Counted from the first letter of the stretch, positions 1-9,860 are shown. The stretch is 40,552 nt of DNA from Synechococcales cyanobacterium PMM_0082 (GCA_949127865.1 CASBQR010000117.1:1-40552), one strand, 5' to 3'. Translations and numbers: made by a program. Notes: generated by a model from the letters alone, not told the origin.

Positions 1-1335
1 GAATTAGACACTTCTACTAGTAACCATTTTCTCACCATTAACTGTTTCAAATTAAAGTCGGGATTAAATGGAAAAATATCGATTCCAGGGGATAAATCCA
101 TTTCCCATCGAGCTTTGATGCTGGGAGCCTTAGCATCAGGTACCACTACAATTCGGGGCTTACTCCTCGGTGAAGATCCTCGCAGTACGGCTAAGTGCTT
201 TCAGGCAATGGGGGCAGAAATTTCTGAACTTAATTCGGATCTAGTTACCGTCCAAGGCATTGGCTTAGGTAATCTCCGTGAACCGTTGGATATTCTGGAC
301 GCAGGTAATTCAGGAACAACTTTACGCCTAATGCTAGGAGTATTAGCTGGTCACGATCGCCGCTTTTTTGCTGTGACTGGGGATAAATCTTTGCGATCGC
401 GTCCTATGCTCAGGGTAGTTAAACCATTGAGAGAAATGGGCGCACAAATTTGGGGACGAGAAGATGGGGGTAAAGCGCCCTTGGCTATTTTAGGTAAAAA
501 TTTAAGCCCAATTCATTACCACTCTCCGATCGCCTCTGCCCAAGTCAAGTCCTGTATTTTATTGGCAGGGTTAATGATTGATGGCGAAACCATAGTCACA
601 GAACCAGAACGTTCTAGGGATCACAGCGAACGGATGTTATCGGCATTTGGCGCAACGGTGGAGGTGGATAGTAATACGGTTTGTCTAAAGGGGCGATCGC
701 AATTACATGGACAAGAAGTTATAGTGCCGGGGGATATTAGTTCGGCTGCCTATTGGTTGGTGGCGGGAGCGATCGTGCCTAATTCTGATCTGCTAATTTT
801 GAATGTGGGTGTTAATCCTACCCGTACAGGCATTTTAGAAGTTCTCATAGAAATGGGCGCAGATATTACCCTTGAAAATCCTAGGGAAATAACGGGAGAA
901 CCTGTAGCAGATTTGAGAGTAAGGTCGAGTCAGTTAAAAGCCTGTGCGATCGGTGGCGCAATTATTCCACGCTTAATTGATGAAATTCCGATCTTGGCGG
1001 TAGCGGCATCTTTGGCAGAAGGCACTACGATTATTCGGGATGCGGCGGAACTGCGGGTAAAAGAGAGCGATCGCATTACCATCACCGCTAAATGTCTAAA
1101 TCAAATGGGGGGAAGTATTACCGAATTACCCGATGGCATGGAGATTAAAGGTGGTTGCTCCCTAATTGGGGCTGAGGTTGATAGTTGTGATGATCATCGG
1201 ATTGCTATGAGTATGGCGATCGCCGCTTTGATCGCTAAGGGGCAAACTGTAATTAGTCATGCCGAAGCGGTAGCAATTTCCTATCCATCGTTTATTCCTA
1301 CCTTACAAAAAATCTATGGCGATGACCAAATTTAG
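1..1335 (+). CDS. aroA: 3-phosphoshikimate 1-carboxyvinyltransferase (EPSP synthase), 5' truncated
   Basis: Sixth step of the shikimate pathway: transfers enolpyruvate from PEP to shikimate-3-phosphate. The reading frame is open from base 1. The family's N-terminal signature [16 protein letters not shown] spans the first in-frame ATG at 115, so that ATG is internal and the true start lies at or before the window edge. Further family blocks are [24 protein letters not shown], the RVKESDR loop and a C-terminal [10 protein letters not shown]. Only a few N-terminal residues should be missing. The stop codon overlaps the end of the convergent acetyltransferase gene by four bases. Confidence 0.95.
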   Translation, partial: ELDTSTSNHFLTINCFKLKSGLNGKISIPGDKSISHRALMLGALASGTTTIRGLLLGEDPRSTAKCFQAMGAEISELNSDLVTVQGIGLGNLREPLDILDAGNSGTTLRLMLGVLAGHDRRFFAVTGDKSLRSRPMLRVVKPLREMGAQIWGREDGGKAPLAILGKNLSPIHYHSPIASAQVKSCILLAGLMIDGETIVTEPERSRDHSERMLSAFGATVEVDSNTVCLKGRSQLHGQEVIVPGDISSAAYWLVAGAIVPNSDLLILNVGVNPTRTGILEVLIEMGADITLENPREITGEPVADLRVRSSQLKACAIGGAIIPRLIDEIPILAVAASLAEGTTIIRDAAELRVKESDRITITAKCLNQMGGSITELPDGMEIKGGCSLIGAEVDSCDDHRIAMSMAIAALIAKGQTVISHAEAVAISYPSFIPTLQKIYGDDQI

Positions 1336-1814
1336 CTCAAGTCCATAATCATTTCGTAGGTTGAAACATCAAATCCATGGCTTTTAAATAATTTTTGAGC
1401 AAATTCATTTTGAGCTGCAACTTGAAGCATTAAAGTTTTTGCACCTAGTTTTTTGGCAATATCTATGGAGGCATCTAATAATAATTTTCCTGCCCCAAAT
1501 CCTCTAGCTGTTTCATCAATAAAAATATCGTGAAGCCAAGCCGACTCTGGGGCTATGTCAACCAGACTACTTTCCTCTATCCTGACAAAAGAATACCCAA
1601 CTATTTCTTGCTGAAGCTCTACAACTAAAACAACTGCTTTAGGGTTAGTAAATTCTTCTTGGAAAAACTTATAAAGCTGTTCTTCATGATTATCTAATTC
1701 TGCGAACCGTAATGAATTAAAGTTTTGATGCTGTTTGATCAGCTTCATCCCATAGTTGATAATACTTTGGTGGTCATTTATAGTTGCTTGTCTAATTATT
1801 GGCGTTGTGTTCAT
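1332..1814 (-). CDS. GNAT-family N-acetyltransferase
   Basis: A 160-residue single-domain GNAT protein that should use acetyl-CoA to acetylate an amine on an unknown small molecule or protein. The acetyl-CoA-binding motif A is visible as [13 protein letters not shown] (Arg-x-x-Gly-x-Gly/Ala type), preceded by the beta-4 strand AWLHDIFID and followed by the motif-B segment [13 protein letters not shown]. Family length is normal. It lies tail to tail with aroA, sharing four bases, and is transcribed alone from the 1815-1917 intergenic region. The substrate cannot be read from the sequence. Confidence 0.85.
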   Translation of the reverse strand: MNTTPIIRQATINDHQSIINYGMKLIKQHQNFNSLRFAELDNHEEQLYKFFQEEFTNPKAVVLVVELQQEIVGYSFVRIEESSLVDIAPESAWLHDIFIDETARGFGAGKLLLDASIDIAKKLGAKTLMLQVAAQNEFAQKLFKSHGFDVSTYEMIMDLS

Positions 1815-1917
1815 TTATATCTATTTACATCTAGAAATTGGTAATTTCCTCAGTTTAAGTAGCGAGCAAAGTAACATATTAATTGGCTGCTTCCGCCTAA
1901 ATCTTTATTAAGAGTTA

Positions 1918-2214
1918 ATGACAAAAGAATCCTTATTCGGCTTATCTCTATTTCCATATTTACTATTTTTATGGTTTATTACCAAATCAGGAAAGCTACC
2001 AAAGCTAGCACTATGGGGATTTTACGGCACTTTAATCTTTGTCGCCGTCACAATCCCTGCGGGAATTTATGCTCAGAGTGTTTACGGCACATCGCTTGCT
2101 AATGTCGATTGGATTCACGGTGGCGCTGAGGCATTTTTAACAATTACTAATATCTTCTTGGTGGTGGGTCTTAAATCTGGGATAGATCGAGCTTTAGCTA
2201 AAACTCAGGACTAG
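1918..2214 (+). CDS. DUF3593-type small membrane protein
   Basis: A 98-residue protein that I recognise as the cyanobacterial/plastid DUF3593 family, function unknown. Three hydrophobic segments are visible, at about residues 8-22, 30-52 and 70-86. Between the second and third lies a loop with VDWIHGGAEAFL, which looks like the conserved core. The start is ATG with a weak AAGAG five bases upstream. It is monocistronic and converges with the AI-2E-type transporter gene eight bases downstream. Confidence 0.75.
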   Translation: MTKESLFGLSLFPYLLFLWFITKSGKLPKLALWGFYGTLIFVAVTIPAGIYAQSVYGTSLANVDWIHGGAEAFLTITNIFLVVGLKSGIDRALAKTQD

Positions 2215-2221
2215 TTAATTT

Positions 2222-3346
2222 CTAACTTAGGGTTTCTTGGGGATTGGCAGCAAAACTTTTCAGGTTATCAACAGTTGTTTTAATAGAACTAGCGACAGGC
2301 ACAGCAATCACTAATCCTAGCGATCCAGCAATTTGAAAGCCAATAAATAGAGATATCAAGATCCATACAGGATTTAATCCCGTTAGATTGCCTAAGATTC
2401 TAGGGGCAATTATATTGGCAATAATTTGATCAATGACGACTACTGTTACTAAAACCTTTACCCCTAACCAGAAATTTTGCAATACTAATACAAACGAAAT
2501 TAAGCTAACAGTTAATGCTCCACCAAAGGGAATTAAGCCCATAACGCCGATCGCCAAGCCAAATAAAATACTAAAAGGCACATTCATCGTGATAAAAGCC
2601 AAGGTTACAGAAATTCCGCTTAGTGATGCCAACGTCGCTTGTCCGATGTAGTAATTTTGAAAATTTTGGCGTAGGGATTTTTGCACCTGTCCGCCCCAAG
2701 TGGTAGGAAACCATTGAAAAATACCTGCCCAGATGCGATTACCGTAGGATAGTAAATAATAGGTTAGTACCAAAATTAATAAAAGATTAATGGCACTGCC
2801 TGCTGTATCTAGGGCAAACCCTAAAACTTTACCCGTAAGGGCTTGCAACTGCCCTGAGAGCCTATCTGTAAGCTGAAGAGCTAGCCCCCGCACATTTACA
2901 TCGATATTTTGTTCTTGATACCAAAGCTGAAGGGCAATTAATTGCTGATTCCCCGACTCGATTAAACTGGGTAGCCCCTTTACTAATTCATTAAGTTGAG
3001 TCAAGGCGATGGGAACTAGTACCACTAGCACCGCAGCTAAAACTGAAACTGCTAGTAAAAACACGCCTAAAACCGCCATGCCTCGCTTGATCTTGAGATT
3101 AAAGGTTACAAACTCTACAGCATAATTTAATAAAAATGCCAAAATTGATGCGGCAATGAGAATACTAAATATAGGTTGAAAAAATCGAAAAAATTCTAAT
3201 CCTAACCAGCCATTAACTATGATTAAAGGGAAAGTTAATCCTACAAGTAATCTCCGAACTAGGCGATTAGAAGGATGATCCTGATTTTGAGCATGATCGG
3301 AAAAATTTTCAGCGATCGCCTTGATTGGTTCTAACCCCGTCGTCAT
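2222..3346 (-). CDS. AI-2E family transporter (PerM/YdiK-like) membrane protein
   Basis: A 374-residue polytopic inner-membrane protein of the AI-2E exporter superfamily (formerly DUF20/UPF0118). Two N-terminal helices (about residues 30-75) and a third at about 85-115 are followed by an amphipathic cytoplasmic stretch. After that come the C-terminal helices with the family blocks GLAIGVMGLIPFGGALT and VVIDQIIANIIAPRILG. Members export small molecules or ions, and the substrate here is unknown. It is divergent from the ABC-2 permease, with 83 bases between the starts holding both promoters. Quorum-sensing involvement should not be inferred from the family name. Confidence 0.85.
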   Translation of the reverse strand: MTTGLEPIKAIAENFSDHAQNQDHPSNRLVRRLLVGLTFPLIIVNGWLGLEFFRFFQPIFSILIAASILAFLLNYAVEFVTFNLKIKRGMAVLGVFLLAVSVLAAVLVVLVPIALTQLNELVKGLPSLIESGNQQLIALQLWYQEQNIDVNVRGLALQLTDRLSGQLQALTGKVLGFALDTAGSAINLLLILVLTYYLLSYGNRIWAGIFQWFPTTWGGQVQKSLRQNFQNYYIGQATLASLSGISVTLAFITMNVPFSILFGLAIGVMGLIPFGGALTVSLISFVLVLQNFWLGVKVLVTVVVIDQIIANIIAPRILGNLTGLNPVWILISLFIGFQIAGSLGLVIAVPVASSIKTTVDNLKSFAANPQETLS

Positions 3347-3429
3347 AAAAATACCTTGTGAAAATGTAGGAATTGGTATAGCTAAATGCTTAAAATCTAT
3401 CTTAAGTAAACTACAAATTGTACTGAATT

Positions 3430-4203
3430 ATGAATTTAGGTCGGATTAGCGTCATTGCTTTCAATGTTTTTCGTGAAACTCTACGCGAACAGGTACTATA
3501 CCTAATTTTATTATTCACTTTAATCTTAGTGGCTGCGGTCAATCTTCTGCCCCAACTTTCTGCCAGTGGCGAGAAAAAAATAATTTTGGACGTGGGTATT
3601 GCTGCCATTGAAATAGTTGGATTAATTGTGGCAGTATTTGTGGGAACTGCACTGGTTAATAAAGAAATCGACAAGCGCACAATATTTGTCCTGATTGCTA
3701 AGCCCATGAGTCGAGCTGAATTTATTCTAGGAAAACATCTGGGAATTACTTCAGTTTTGGCTCTTTTGGTTGGGGCAATGTCAGCAATTTTTATTGTGGT
3801 GATGACTTTAGGGCGAATTCCTGTACCTATTTCCGCAATTTTAGTTGCTAACTTTTATATATTTTGGCAGTTAATGCTTTTAGGAGCGATCGCTATTTTA
3901 TTTGGTACTTTTACTAGCTCCTTATTGGCATCATTATTAACTTTTGCCACTTATGTCATGGGCAATTTTACTAAAGATTTATTAGCTCTAGGTGAAATTT
4001 CTAGAAGTGAAAGCCTCCAAACTGTTACCCGCATAATTTATTTAATTCTGCCCGATCTGTCTCGTGCCAACCTTAAAAATGAAGCAGTGTATGGACTTCT
4101 GCCATCATTGCCTGATTTATTTACTAATGGTGTTTATATTTTGAGCTATACGTTACTAGTTTTAGCGATCGCCATTTTAATCTTTGCGAGAAAACAGTTT
4201 TAA
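3430..4203 (+). CDS. ABC-2 type transporter permease subunit
   Basis: A 257-residue protein with about six membrane helices. It begins with the amphipathic N-terminal segment typical of ABC-2 permeases (ISVIAFNVFRETLREQ). The conserved cytoplasmic segment KEIDKRTIFVLIAKPMSRAEF is the coupling region of the NatB/YhaP-like class, and a C-terminal helix ends in the basic tail FARKQF. No ATPase gene is adjacent, so its partner must be encoded elsewhere. The substrate is unknown. Confidence 0.82.
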   Translation: MNLGRISVIAFNVFRETLREQVLYLILLFTLILVAAVNLLPQLSASGEKKIILDVGIAAIEIVGLIVAVFVGTALVNKEIDKRTIFVLIAKPMSRAEFILGKHLGITSVLALLVGAMSAIFIVVMTLGRIPVPISAILVANFYIFWQLMLLGAIAILFGTFTSSLLASLLTFATYVMGNFTKDLLALGEISRSESLQTVTRIIYLILPDLSRANLKNEAVYGLLPSLPDLFTNGVYILSYTLLVLAIAILIFARKQF

Positions 4204-4225
4204 CTAATTTTTTAACTAACTGGAG

Positions 4226-4759
4226 TTAGAGCCAGTGATCAACTAAGCCATTGGGTGGAGTAATTTCAATATATTGTTGTTCGATATTCACGACAGGGGC
4301 GATCGCTTCCACAAAGGGAATTAATACTGTCTCTTGGTTTTCATTTTGCACTTCTAGTAAATCATTGCCGCCGGGTAATACATCTGTAATCACGCCTATA
4401 TTCTTGCCCGTGGCTTGATGGATAACTTTACAGCCAATTAAATCCGTAACGTGATACTCATTTGTTGATAATTTGGGGCGATCGCTTTCTTGTACCATTA
4501 ACAAATTCCCCCGCAAAGCCTCTGCTGCATCACAGGTATCTATGCCTCCTAACTTCACCACATAAAGGCTAATCTTACCCGGCACATTACGACCACGAAT
4601 TAAATCTATAGGTTCGGGCGTGGCAGTCTCAAACTTAGCAATCCAGCGTTTCCCCGCCCGTTCAAATCGCTCTGGAAAATCTGAATAGGAAAGTACCCTA
4701 ACTTCTCCTTTTAGCCCTTGAGTTGAGACAATTTTGCCAATTACGATCCATTCATTCAT
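4226..4759 (-). CDS. rimM: Ribosome maturation factor RimM
   Basis: Assists late 30S assembly by binding ribosomal protein S19. At 177 residues it has normal length. The N-terminal RimM barrel starts IGKIVSTQGLKGEVRVLSYSD, and the C-terminal PRC barrel contains YHVTDLIGCKVIH and LLEVQNENQETVLIPFVEAI. It is the last gene before a convergent junction with the ABC permease, 22 bases away, and sits 69 bases downstream of the aldolase-like gene on the same strand. It may be co-transcribed with that operon, but the gap also allows its own promoter. Confidence 0.93.
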   Translation of the reverse strand: MNEWIVIGKIVSTQGLKGEVRVLSYSDFPERFERAGKRWIAKFETATPEPIDLIRGRNVPGKISLYVVKLGGIDTCDAAEALRGNLLMVQESDRPKLSTNEYHVTDLIGCKVIHQATGKNIGVITDVLPGGNDLLEVQNENQETVLIPFVEAIAPVVNIEQQYIEITPPNGLVDHWL

Positions 4760-4828
4760 GCTTTATTAACCTTAACCTTAAGTATTGATATGCTCGCTAA
4801 ATATCTCGTAAAAGGACTTTAGAAATAG

Positions 4829-5485
4829 TTACCCTGCATCTGAGAGAAATTTATTATATACCCTTAAAATTGCTAATCCTGCTTGATTAAGGTTTTGTCC
4901 AAAAGCAAAAATACCATCCTCATGACCCGCCATCACAAAAATATTGTGGGCAAAAATATCTTCTATAGGTTCATAAATTCGGGCAATTTCCCTAGCCATT
5001 TCTAGGGTGCCATACTCTACATCAGCAATGGTAGCAAGATAATTAATTTCTAAAAGCCTTTGCCAAATCTCAGGAGAATGGATGTGGAAAATCGTTTTGA
5101 TTTTAGGATTTAGGGCATAGATGGCACTATGGGTTGGAGCCTCACTGCTGGGAAGCTTAGAACCTTTCACAATCAGACTATGATGATCGGGGTTATAGCT
5201 CACCACTTGGGGATAGTCACAAACTTCCAGATTTGGTAAATGCCCTGTTTGGGTCGCCGTAATAAAAAAACTCTGATCTTGACTCCGTACACTCAAATTC
5301 CCGTAGCCCACCCCATTAGGATATTGCCCAATTAGTTGTAATTGATAAAGTTGCGATCGCCAAGCTTCTAGCTCTTTAAATTCTATAAATTCCGCAGAAC
5401 CAGCAGAGATCATCGTCTCTAATTTGTACTTAATCACCCCATCTTGAGGATGCAAAGGATTATTTGCGATTATGGCGTTGCTCAT
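4829..5485 (-). CDS. Class II aldolase/adducin family protein
   Basis: A 218-residue class II aldolase fold, as in zinc-dependent fuculose-phosphate aldolase and MtnB. The expected elements are present: GVGYGNLSVR near the N-terminus, a serine/glutamate block SSEAPTHSAIY, the zinc pair FHIHS and a third histidine in VMAGHEDGI. The substrate cannot be assigned. The chosen start at 5485 overlaps the upstream ydcF-like gene by 26 bases and has AGGGA about nine bases before it. An internal ATG at 5413 is a possible shorter start. The overlap suggests translational coupling. Confidence 0.8.
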   Translation of the reverse strand: MSNAIIANNPLHPQDGVIKYKLETMISAGSAEFIEFKELEAWRSQLYQLQLIGQYPNGVGYGNLSVRSQDQSFFITATQTGHLPNLEVCDYPQVVSYNPDHHSLIVKGSKLPSSEAPTHSAIYALNPKIKTIFHIHSPEIWQRLLEINYLATIADVEYGTLEMAREIARIYEPIEDIFAHNIFVMAGHEDGIFAFGQNLNQAGLAILRVYNKFLSDAG

Positions 5486-6047
5486 TTAGTGTCATCCCTG
5501 TAAAAAGCCACAGTACCGATCTTGCCCCATCCCGAACCGACTTTTTAGCTGGCTCTTTTTCTTTATTTTGATTTTCGGCATAGTAACCCATGTTTGCAGG
5601 AATTGGTACAGGATGCATTTTAATGCCTCGACTCCCTAAGACTACACTGCCAATCACTTGGGCTCTAGGCATATGGAAAGTATCCGTAATCACATACACA
5701 TCGGTAATTTGCCGAGCTTGGAATTCATCAACTAGGGTAGTAAAATTGGTGACGGTATCTACAGCCCGATAATCTAAAACATAGCGATCACTACTAATTC
5801 CCGCTCTAGCAAAAACTTCGTCACTATATTCCTTGGGGCTACCCGAAGACACCCAAATTGGCACATTCGGATTTTTAAGGGCAAATGCCGCACCATACAT
5901 TTCACGATTGGGAGCCCCACCTAGAATTAAAATAGCTTTATTGACTTTGCGAAATCCACCGATCAAAAATCCACCTACTAAAACCATTAGTAATCCTGAG
6001 ACTACAATTGTAGTTTTATTAGCTTTAGTTTTACTAGTCTTCATCAC
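5460..6047 (-). CDS. YdcF family (DUF218) membrane-anchored protein
   Basis: A 195-residue protein with one N-terminal membrane anchor (about residues 13-31). The DUF218/YdcF domain follows, with the strand-loop AILILGGAPN, DTVTNFTTLVDEF and the YVITDTFHMPRA block. The homologues SanA and ElyC act at the envelope, in barrier function or undecaprenyl-phosphate metabolism. Its ATG overlaps the lpxA stop codon (ATGA), so the two are translationally coupled. That places an envelope role in context. The exact function is unknown. Confidence 0.8.
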   Translation of the reverse strand: MMKTSKTKANKTTIVVSGLLMVLVGGFLIGGFRKVNKAILILGGAPNREMYGAAFALKNPNVPIWVSSGSPKEYSDEVFARAGISSDRYVLDYRAVDTVTNFTTLVDEFQARQITDVYVITDTFHMPRAQVIGSVVLGSRGIKMHPVPIPANMGYYAENQNKEKEPAKKSVRDGARSVLWLFTGMTLNEQRHNRK

Positions 6048-6847
6048 TTTCTACCCGGAATTGGTCCCCTTCGTCCATCCCCTAGAGATGCCTGTAAAAA
6101 TGTGCGTAAATGCTGAACATGGGCATCATCAGTTAAGTTTTCCAACTTGGCGATCGCATCTGCTAGCGTTAACCCTTGGCGATAGAGAATACGGTGGGCA
6201 GTTTCCATTAATTTAAGAGTTTCGGGTGAAAACCCCGCCCTTTCCATACCAATGCGATTAATAACCCTAACTCGACTGGGATTACCCTCAATCAACATAT
6301 AAGGCGGTACATCTCGATCAATGCGACTCATGCCGCCGACCATTGCCAATTTACCAATGTGAGTAAATTGATGAATCCCCACAATCCCGCCAATCCGAGC
6401 AGAGGATTCAATCACCACATGACCAGCTAATGCCACAGAATTGGTAATGACCACATGATTACCAATTATGCAGTTGTGGGCGACATGGACGTATGCCATT
6501 AGTAAATTAGAGTTGCCAATTACCGTAGCTTCCCCTCCCCCTGTAGCCCGATTAATCGTCACATATTCCCGAATCCGATTGTCATTACCAATAATGACTT
6601 GACTAGTGGAGCCGTCATACTTGAGATCTTGGGGTTCTAAGCCGATCGCTGCCCCTGGAAAAATTTGATTGCGATCGCCAATCACGGTACAACCATCAAT
6701 TACCACATGGGCGCTAATAATGGAATCAGCGCCAATTTTCACTTTTGCCCCAATTACAGCATATGCCCCAACTTGAACCGTAGGGTGCACCTGAGCATCG
6801 GGATGAACTATGGCAGTAGGATGAATCAACTGAGGTAAAACCAGCAT
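6044..6847 (-). CDS. lpxA: Acyl-ACP--UDP-N-acetylglucosamine O-acyltransferase
   Basis: First enzyme of lipid A synthesis: transfers a 3-hydroxyacyl chain from ACP to UDP-GlcNAc. The 267-residue protein shows the left-handed beta-helix of hexapeptide repeats over residues 10-185. The catalytic base is His124 in VHVAHNCIIG (equivalent to E. coli His125). The FTHIGKLAMVGGMSRIDRDVP block and a C-terminal helical domain complete the fold. It follows fabZ with a nine-base gap on the same strand. Neither lpxC nor lpxB is adjacent, although both commonly flank fabZ-lpxA in cyanobacteria. Confidence 0.95.
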   Translation of the reverse strand: MLVLPQLIHPTAIVHPDAQVHPTVQVGAYAVIGAKVKIGADSIISAHVVIDGCTVIGDRNQIFPGAAIGLEPQDLKYDGSTSQVIIGNDNRIREYVTINRATGGGEATVIGNSNLLMAYVHVAHNCIIGNHVVITNSVALAGHVVIESSARIGGIVGIHQFTHIGKLAMVGGMSRIDRDVPPYMLIEGNPSRVRVINRIGMERAGFSPETLKLMETAHRILYRQGLTLADAIAKLENLTDDAHVQHLRTFLQASLGDGRRGPIPGRK

Positions 6848-6856
6848 AAAGATTTA

Positions 6857-7312
6857 CTAACTATCTACTAAAGAAAACATCAATTCTCCTTCAGCTACTA
6901 ACTTCCCGCTTACTTCAGCGCGTGCCTGCATTTTACCAAACCGTTTGCGTTTAACAACGATCAGTTCCGTAGTCATCACTAATTGATCGCCCGGGGTCAC
7001 AGGTCGGCGAAATCTGACCTTATCAATGCCTGCAAATAGAGAAAGTTGCCCCGCCGCTTCAGGTAATTGAGTTAGCACAATGCCGCCCACCTGTGCCATT
7101 GCCTCAACTATTAATACCCCCGGCATAATCGGTCGATTGGGAAAATGCCCTTGAAAAAATAATTCATTCATAGTTACATTTTTAATACCCGTAGCAGATT
7201 TGCCAGGGACATAGCTAATAATTCGATCTACCAGTAAGAAAGGGTATCGGTGGGGCAGAAGTTTTTGAATTTCTTCAATTAAAATTATGTTTTCTGTAGG
7301 AGCTTCAATCAA
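6857..7312 (-). CDS. fabZ: 3-hydroxyacyl-ACP dehydratase FabZ
   Basis: Dehydrates 3-hydroxyacyl-ACP in fatty acid elongation and shares its substrate pool with LpxA next door. It is a 151-residue hot-dog fold protein. The catalytic pair is His56 in [12 protein letters not shown] and Glu70 in VLIVEAMAQ, both intact. It starts the fabZ-lpxA-ydcF-aldolase minus-strand operon and is divergent from hom, with 184 bases between the starts. Confidence 0.96.
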   Translation of the reverse strand: MIEAPTENIILIEEIQKLLPHRYPFLLVDRIISYVPGKSATGIKNVTMNELFFQGHFPNRPIMPGVLIVEAMAQVGGIVLTQLPEAAGQLSLFAGIDKVRFRRPVTPGDQLVMTTELIVVKRKRFGKMQARAEVSGKLVAEGELMFSLVDS

Positions 7313-7496
7313 AGTAAGTATGTGTTTTTGGGATGAATTAAGTTATTAAACAAAAGTTTTATCACAATATTTCCCAACTTCTCATACAACTTCCGACAAA
7401 TATGAGATTAAATCTAAGAAATTACCCTTTAAGCCAAGGTAAATCCTATAGAGTCCCTTAAAAGTATTAAGATATTCACAAGTCAGTCTATGGATA

Positions 7497-8792
7497 ATGT
7501 TTGTGAGTTATAAAGTTGGCATTTTGGGCATGGGAACCGTCGGTACTGGAGTTGCCAAAATTCTCCTAGATCCCGTTGGTCGTCATTTCATCCTTGGTGC
7601 AGTAGAAATTTACCGAGTTGGGGTGCGATCGCTTACCAGAAAAAGAGAAATTGATCTAGATCCCAGCATTTATACAGACAACTTAGAAGCAATTGTTACT
7701 GATCCCAATATTGATATAGTTGTGGAACTGCTCGGCGGGATTGAACCTGCCCGTAGCCTAATTTTGCAAGCGATCGCCCACGGCAAGCATATAGTCACCG
7801 CCAATAAAGCCGTATTAGCCCGTCATGGGGATGAAATTTTTACCGCAGCCAAAGCCAAAGGCGTATATGTCATGCTCGAAGCCTCAGTCGCTGGGGGGAT
7901 TCCGATTATTCAAATCCTAAAGCAGGCTCTATGCGCCAATAAAATTACTGCGGTTACAGGCATTATTAATGGCACCACTAACTATATTCTGACGCGGATG
8001 TCCGCCAGCCCTAATGAGAGTTTTGAGGAAATCTTAGCCGATGCTCAAGCCTTGGGCTACGCTGAAGCCGATCCCACTGCCGATGTCGATGGTTACGATG
8101 CTGCGGATAAGATTGCAATTTTAGCAAGTCTGGCATTTGGCGATCGCATTAAATTAGAGCAAATTTACCGTGAAGGTATTCGCCATGTCACCAGTACCGA
8201 TGTCGCTCGTGCTGCCGAATTAGGGTTTGTAATTAAACTCTTAGCGATCGCCCGCAATTACGAAAACAAAGGGCTAGAAATCAGAGTTCATCCTACCTTA
8301 GTTCCGAAAGATCACCCCCTAGCCAGTATAAATGGTGTAACTAATGCCATTACTGTGGTTGGCGATCCCATCGGGGAAGTTGTATTTTCGGGCGCAGGCG
8401 CAGGGATGGGAGCGACCGCCAGTGCTGTTGTTGCCGATATTATTAACATATTGTCATCAGTCAAGGCAAATCCTCAAAACCTCAACCAACTCATGGGATG
8501 CTCCCATCAACACTATGCCACTGTTAACCCCATTTCCGCATCAACCTCCCAATACTATTTGAGACTTTTAGCCTTTGATCAAGTGGGAGTAATCGGCGAT
8601 CTTGGACACTGCTTTGGCAAACATCAAGTTAATTTAGAAACAATTCTACAAAAACATCACGACCAAGGATTAGCCGAAATTATAGTTGTCACTAAAACTG
8701 TAAGCGAACTTAACCTCCAAGCAGCCTTAACTGAAATTAAAACCCTATCAGCATTGCATAGTGTCCCCAGCGTTTTACGGCTCTTGTTCTAG
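7497..8792 (+). CDS. hom: Homoserine dehydrogenase
   Basis: Reduces aspartate semialdehyde to homoserine, the branch point to threonine and methionine. At 431 residues it has typical monofunctional length. The NAD(P)-binding glycine motif GILGMGTVGTGVAK lies at the N-terminus and the homoserine dehydrogenase signature ADPTADVDGYDAADKIAIL is present. The C-terminal ACT domain (from YYLRLLAFDQVGVIGDL) implies feedback control by threonine. The ATG at 7497 has no clear Shine-Dalgarno. A GTG at 7503 is an equally plausible start two codons later. Confidence 0.95.
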   Translation: MFVSYKVGILGMGTVGTGVAKILLDPVGRHFILGAVEIYRVGVRSLTRKREIDLDPSIYTDNLEAIVTDPNIDIVVELLGGIEPARSLILQAIAHGKHIVTANKAVLARHGDEIFTAAKAKGVYVMLEASVAGGIPIIQILKQALCANKITAVTGIINGTTNYILTRMSASPNESFEEILADAQALGYAEADPTADVDGYDAADKIAILASLAFGDRIKLEQIYREGIRHVTSTDVARAAELGFVIKLLAIARNYENKGLEIRVHPTLVPKDHPLASINGVTNAITVVGDPIGEVVFSGAGAGMGATASAVVADIINILSSVKANPQNLNQLMGCSHQHYATVNPISASTSQYYLRLLAFDQVGVIGDLGHCFGKHQVNLETILQKHHDQGLAEIIVVTKTVSELNLQAALTEIKTLSALHSVPSVLRLLF

Positions 8793-8840
8793 AGAGTATT
8801 AATTTTAGTTGCATAATCATACTTACTCCCAGAAACCTCA

Positions 8841-8868
8841 TTAACATTACATCTCTAGCTGTTATACT
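8841..8868 (+). promoter_or_regulatory. Predicted sigma-70-type promoter of trxA
   Basis: TTAACA at 8841-8846 and TATACT at 8863-8868 are separated by 16 bases, about 75 bases before the trxA start. This is the best -35/-10 pair in the hom-trxA gap. It is seen by eye only; no transcription start data were available. Confidence 0.5.
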
Positions 8869-8943
8869 AATCGAGCAGTTTTTATAGACTGAAAATTTAA
8901 ATTAGTTATACAACATTTATATATTTATAGGAGTAAGGAAGCT

Positions 8944-9273
8944 ATGTCATCAGCGGTTGCAGTTACAGATTCTAGCTTTGAACAGGATGTAATTTCTAGC
9001 GATATACCTGTACTAGTTGACTTCTGGGCGCCTTGGTGCGGTCCTTGCCGCGTGGTTGCTACAGTTGTAGATGAAATCGCCAGCCAATACGAAGGTAAAG
9101 TCAAAGTAGTTAAACTCAATACCGATGAAAATCCAGGTATTGCTACTCAGTATGGTATTCGTAGCATTCCTACACTGATGCTATTCAAAGGTGGACAAAA
9201 AGTGGATTCTGTAGTTGGTGCAGTTCCTAAAACCACGATCGCCAATACTATCGAAAAGCATTTAGCTGAGTAA
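8944..9273 (+). CDS. trxA: Thioredoxin (m-type)
   Basis: Small disulfide reductase that carries electrons from ferredoxin- or NADPH-thioredoxin reductase to Calvin-cycle and other targets. It is 109 residues long. The active site WCGPC (Cys32, Cys35) is followed by Arg, as in m-type thioredoxins, and the cis-proline is in [10 protein letters not shown]. An AGGAG lies ten bases before the ATG. pyrR follows after 34 bases and is probably co-transcribed. Confidence 0.96.
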   Translation: MSSAVAVTDSSFEQDVISSDIPVLVDFWAPWCGPCRVVATVVDEIASQYEGKVKVVKLNTDENPGIATQYGIRSIPTLMLFKGGQKVDSVVGAVPKTTIANTIEKHLAE

Positions 9274-9307
9274 TTGATTCTTCTAAGATATTTAACTCTC
9301 TCAACCC

Positions 9308-9844
9308 GTGTCTCAAGTCATTCAAATCCTCTCTCCTGAAGAAGTTCGGCGCACCGTTAATCGTCTGGCATCCCAGATTGTCGAAAGTTGCGCTGATTTG
9401 TCTGGCTTGGTTCTATTGGGAATTCGCACCCGAGGTGTACCTTTAGCCAAGACCATTGCGAAGCAGATAAATATTTTGGAAAATGTAGAAGTGCCAACAG
9501 GGGCGATCGACATTACCTTTTATCGAGACGATCTAGACCAGATTGGCTTAAGGGCTCCGGGTAAAACCGATATTCCTTTAGACCTTAATCATAAAACTGT
9601 TGTTCTAATTGATGATGTAATTTATAGCGGTAGAACCATTGGCGCATCTTTAAGTGCAATTCATGACTACGGTCGTCCTCAATGTATACGTTTAGCGGTT
9701 TTAGTAGATCGTGGACATCGAGAATTACCCATTCATGCCGACTTTATTGGTAAAGTTTTACCAAGTTCCAAGGATGAACAAGTTAAAGTTTTTCTCCAAG
9801 ATCCAGATGGGCGAGATGGGGTTGAGTTAATTAAGCCCAAGTAG
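9308..9844 (+). CDS. pyrR: Bifunctional pyrimidine operon regulator / uracil phosphoribosyltransferase
   Basis: A 178-residue type I phosphoribosyltransferase of the PyrR family. The PRPP-binding loop is [14 protein letters not shown], and [10 protein letters not shown] and [11 protein letters not shown] are PyrR signatures. In Gram-positive bacteria PyrR binds pyr mRNA leaders. In cyanobacteria the enzymatic UPRTase activity is the safer assignment. No pyr leader or pyr biosynthesis gene is next to it. The start is GTG, 34 bases after trxA, without a strong Shine-Dalgarno. Confidence 0.93.
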   Translation: MSQVIQILSPEEVRRTVNRLASQIVESCADLSGLVLLGIRTRGVPLAKTIAKQINILENVEVPTGAIDITFYRDDLDQIGLRAPGKTDIPLDLNHKTVVLIDDVIYSGRTIGASLSAIHDYGRPQCIRLAVLVDRGHRELPIHADFIGKVLPSSKDEQVKVFLQDPDGRDGVELIKPK

Positions 9845-9860
9845 TCTTAGATTGTTTAAC

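Noticed and set aside
4219-4236. ACTGG/CCAGT inverted repeat near the end of rimM.
   Set aside because: Only five base pairs, partly inside the rimM coding end and without a T-run. Not supported as a terminator.
7490-7513. Seven-codon upstream ORF (MDNVCEL) overlapping the hom start.
   Set aside because: No Shine-Dalgarno, no run of Thr or Met codons expected of an attenuator, and no terminator hairpin. Probably chance.
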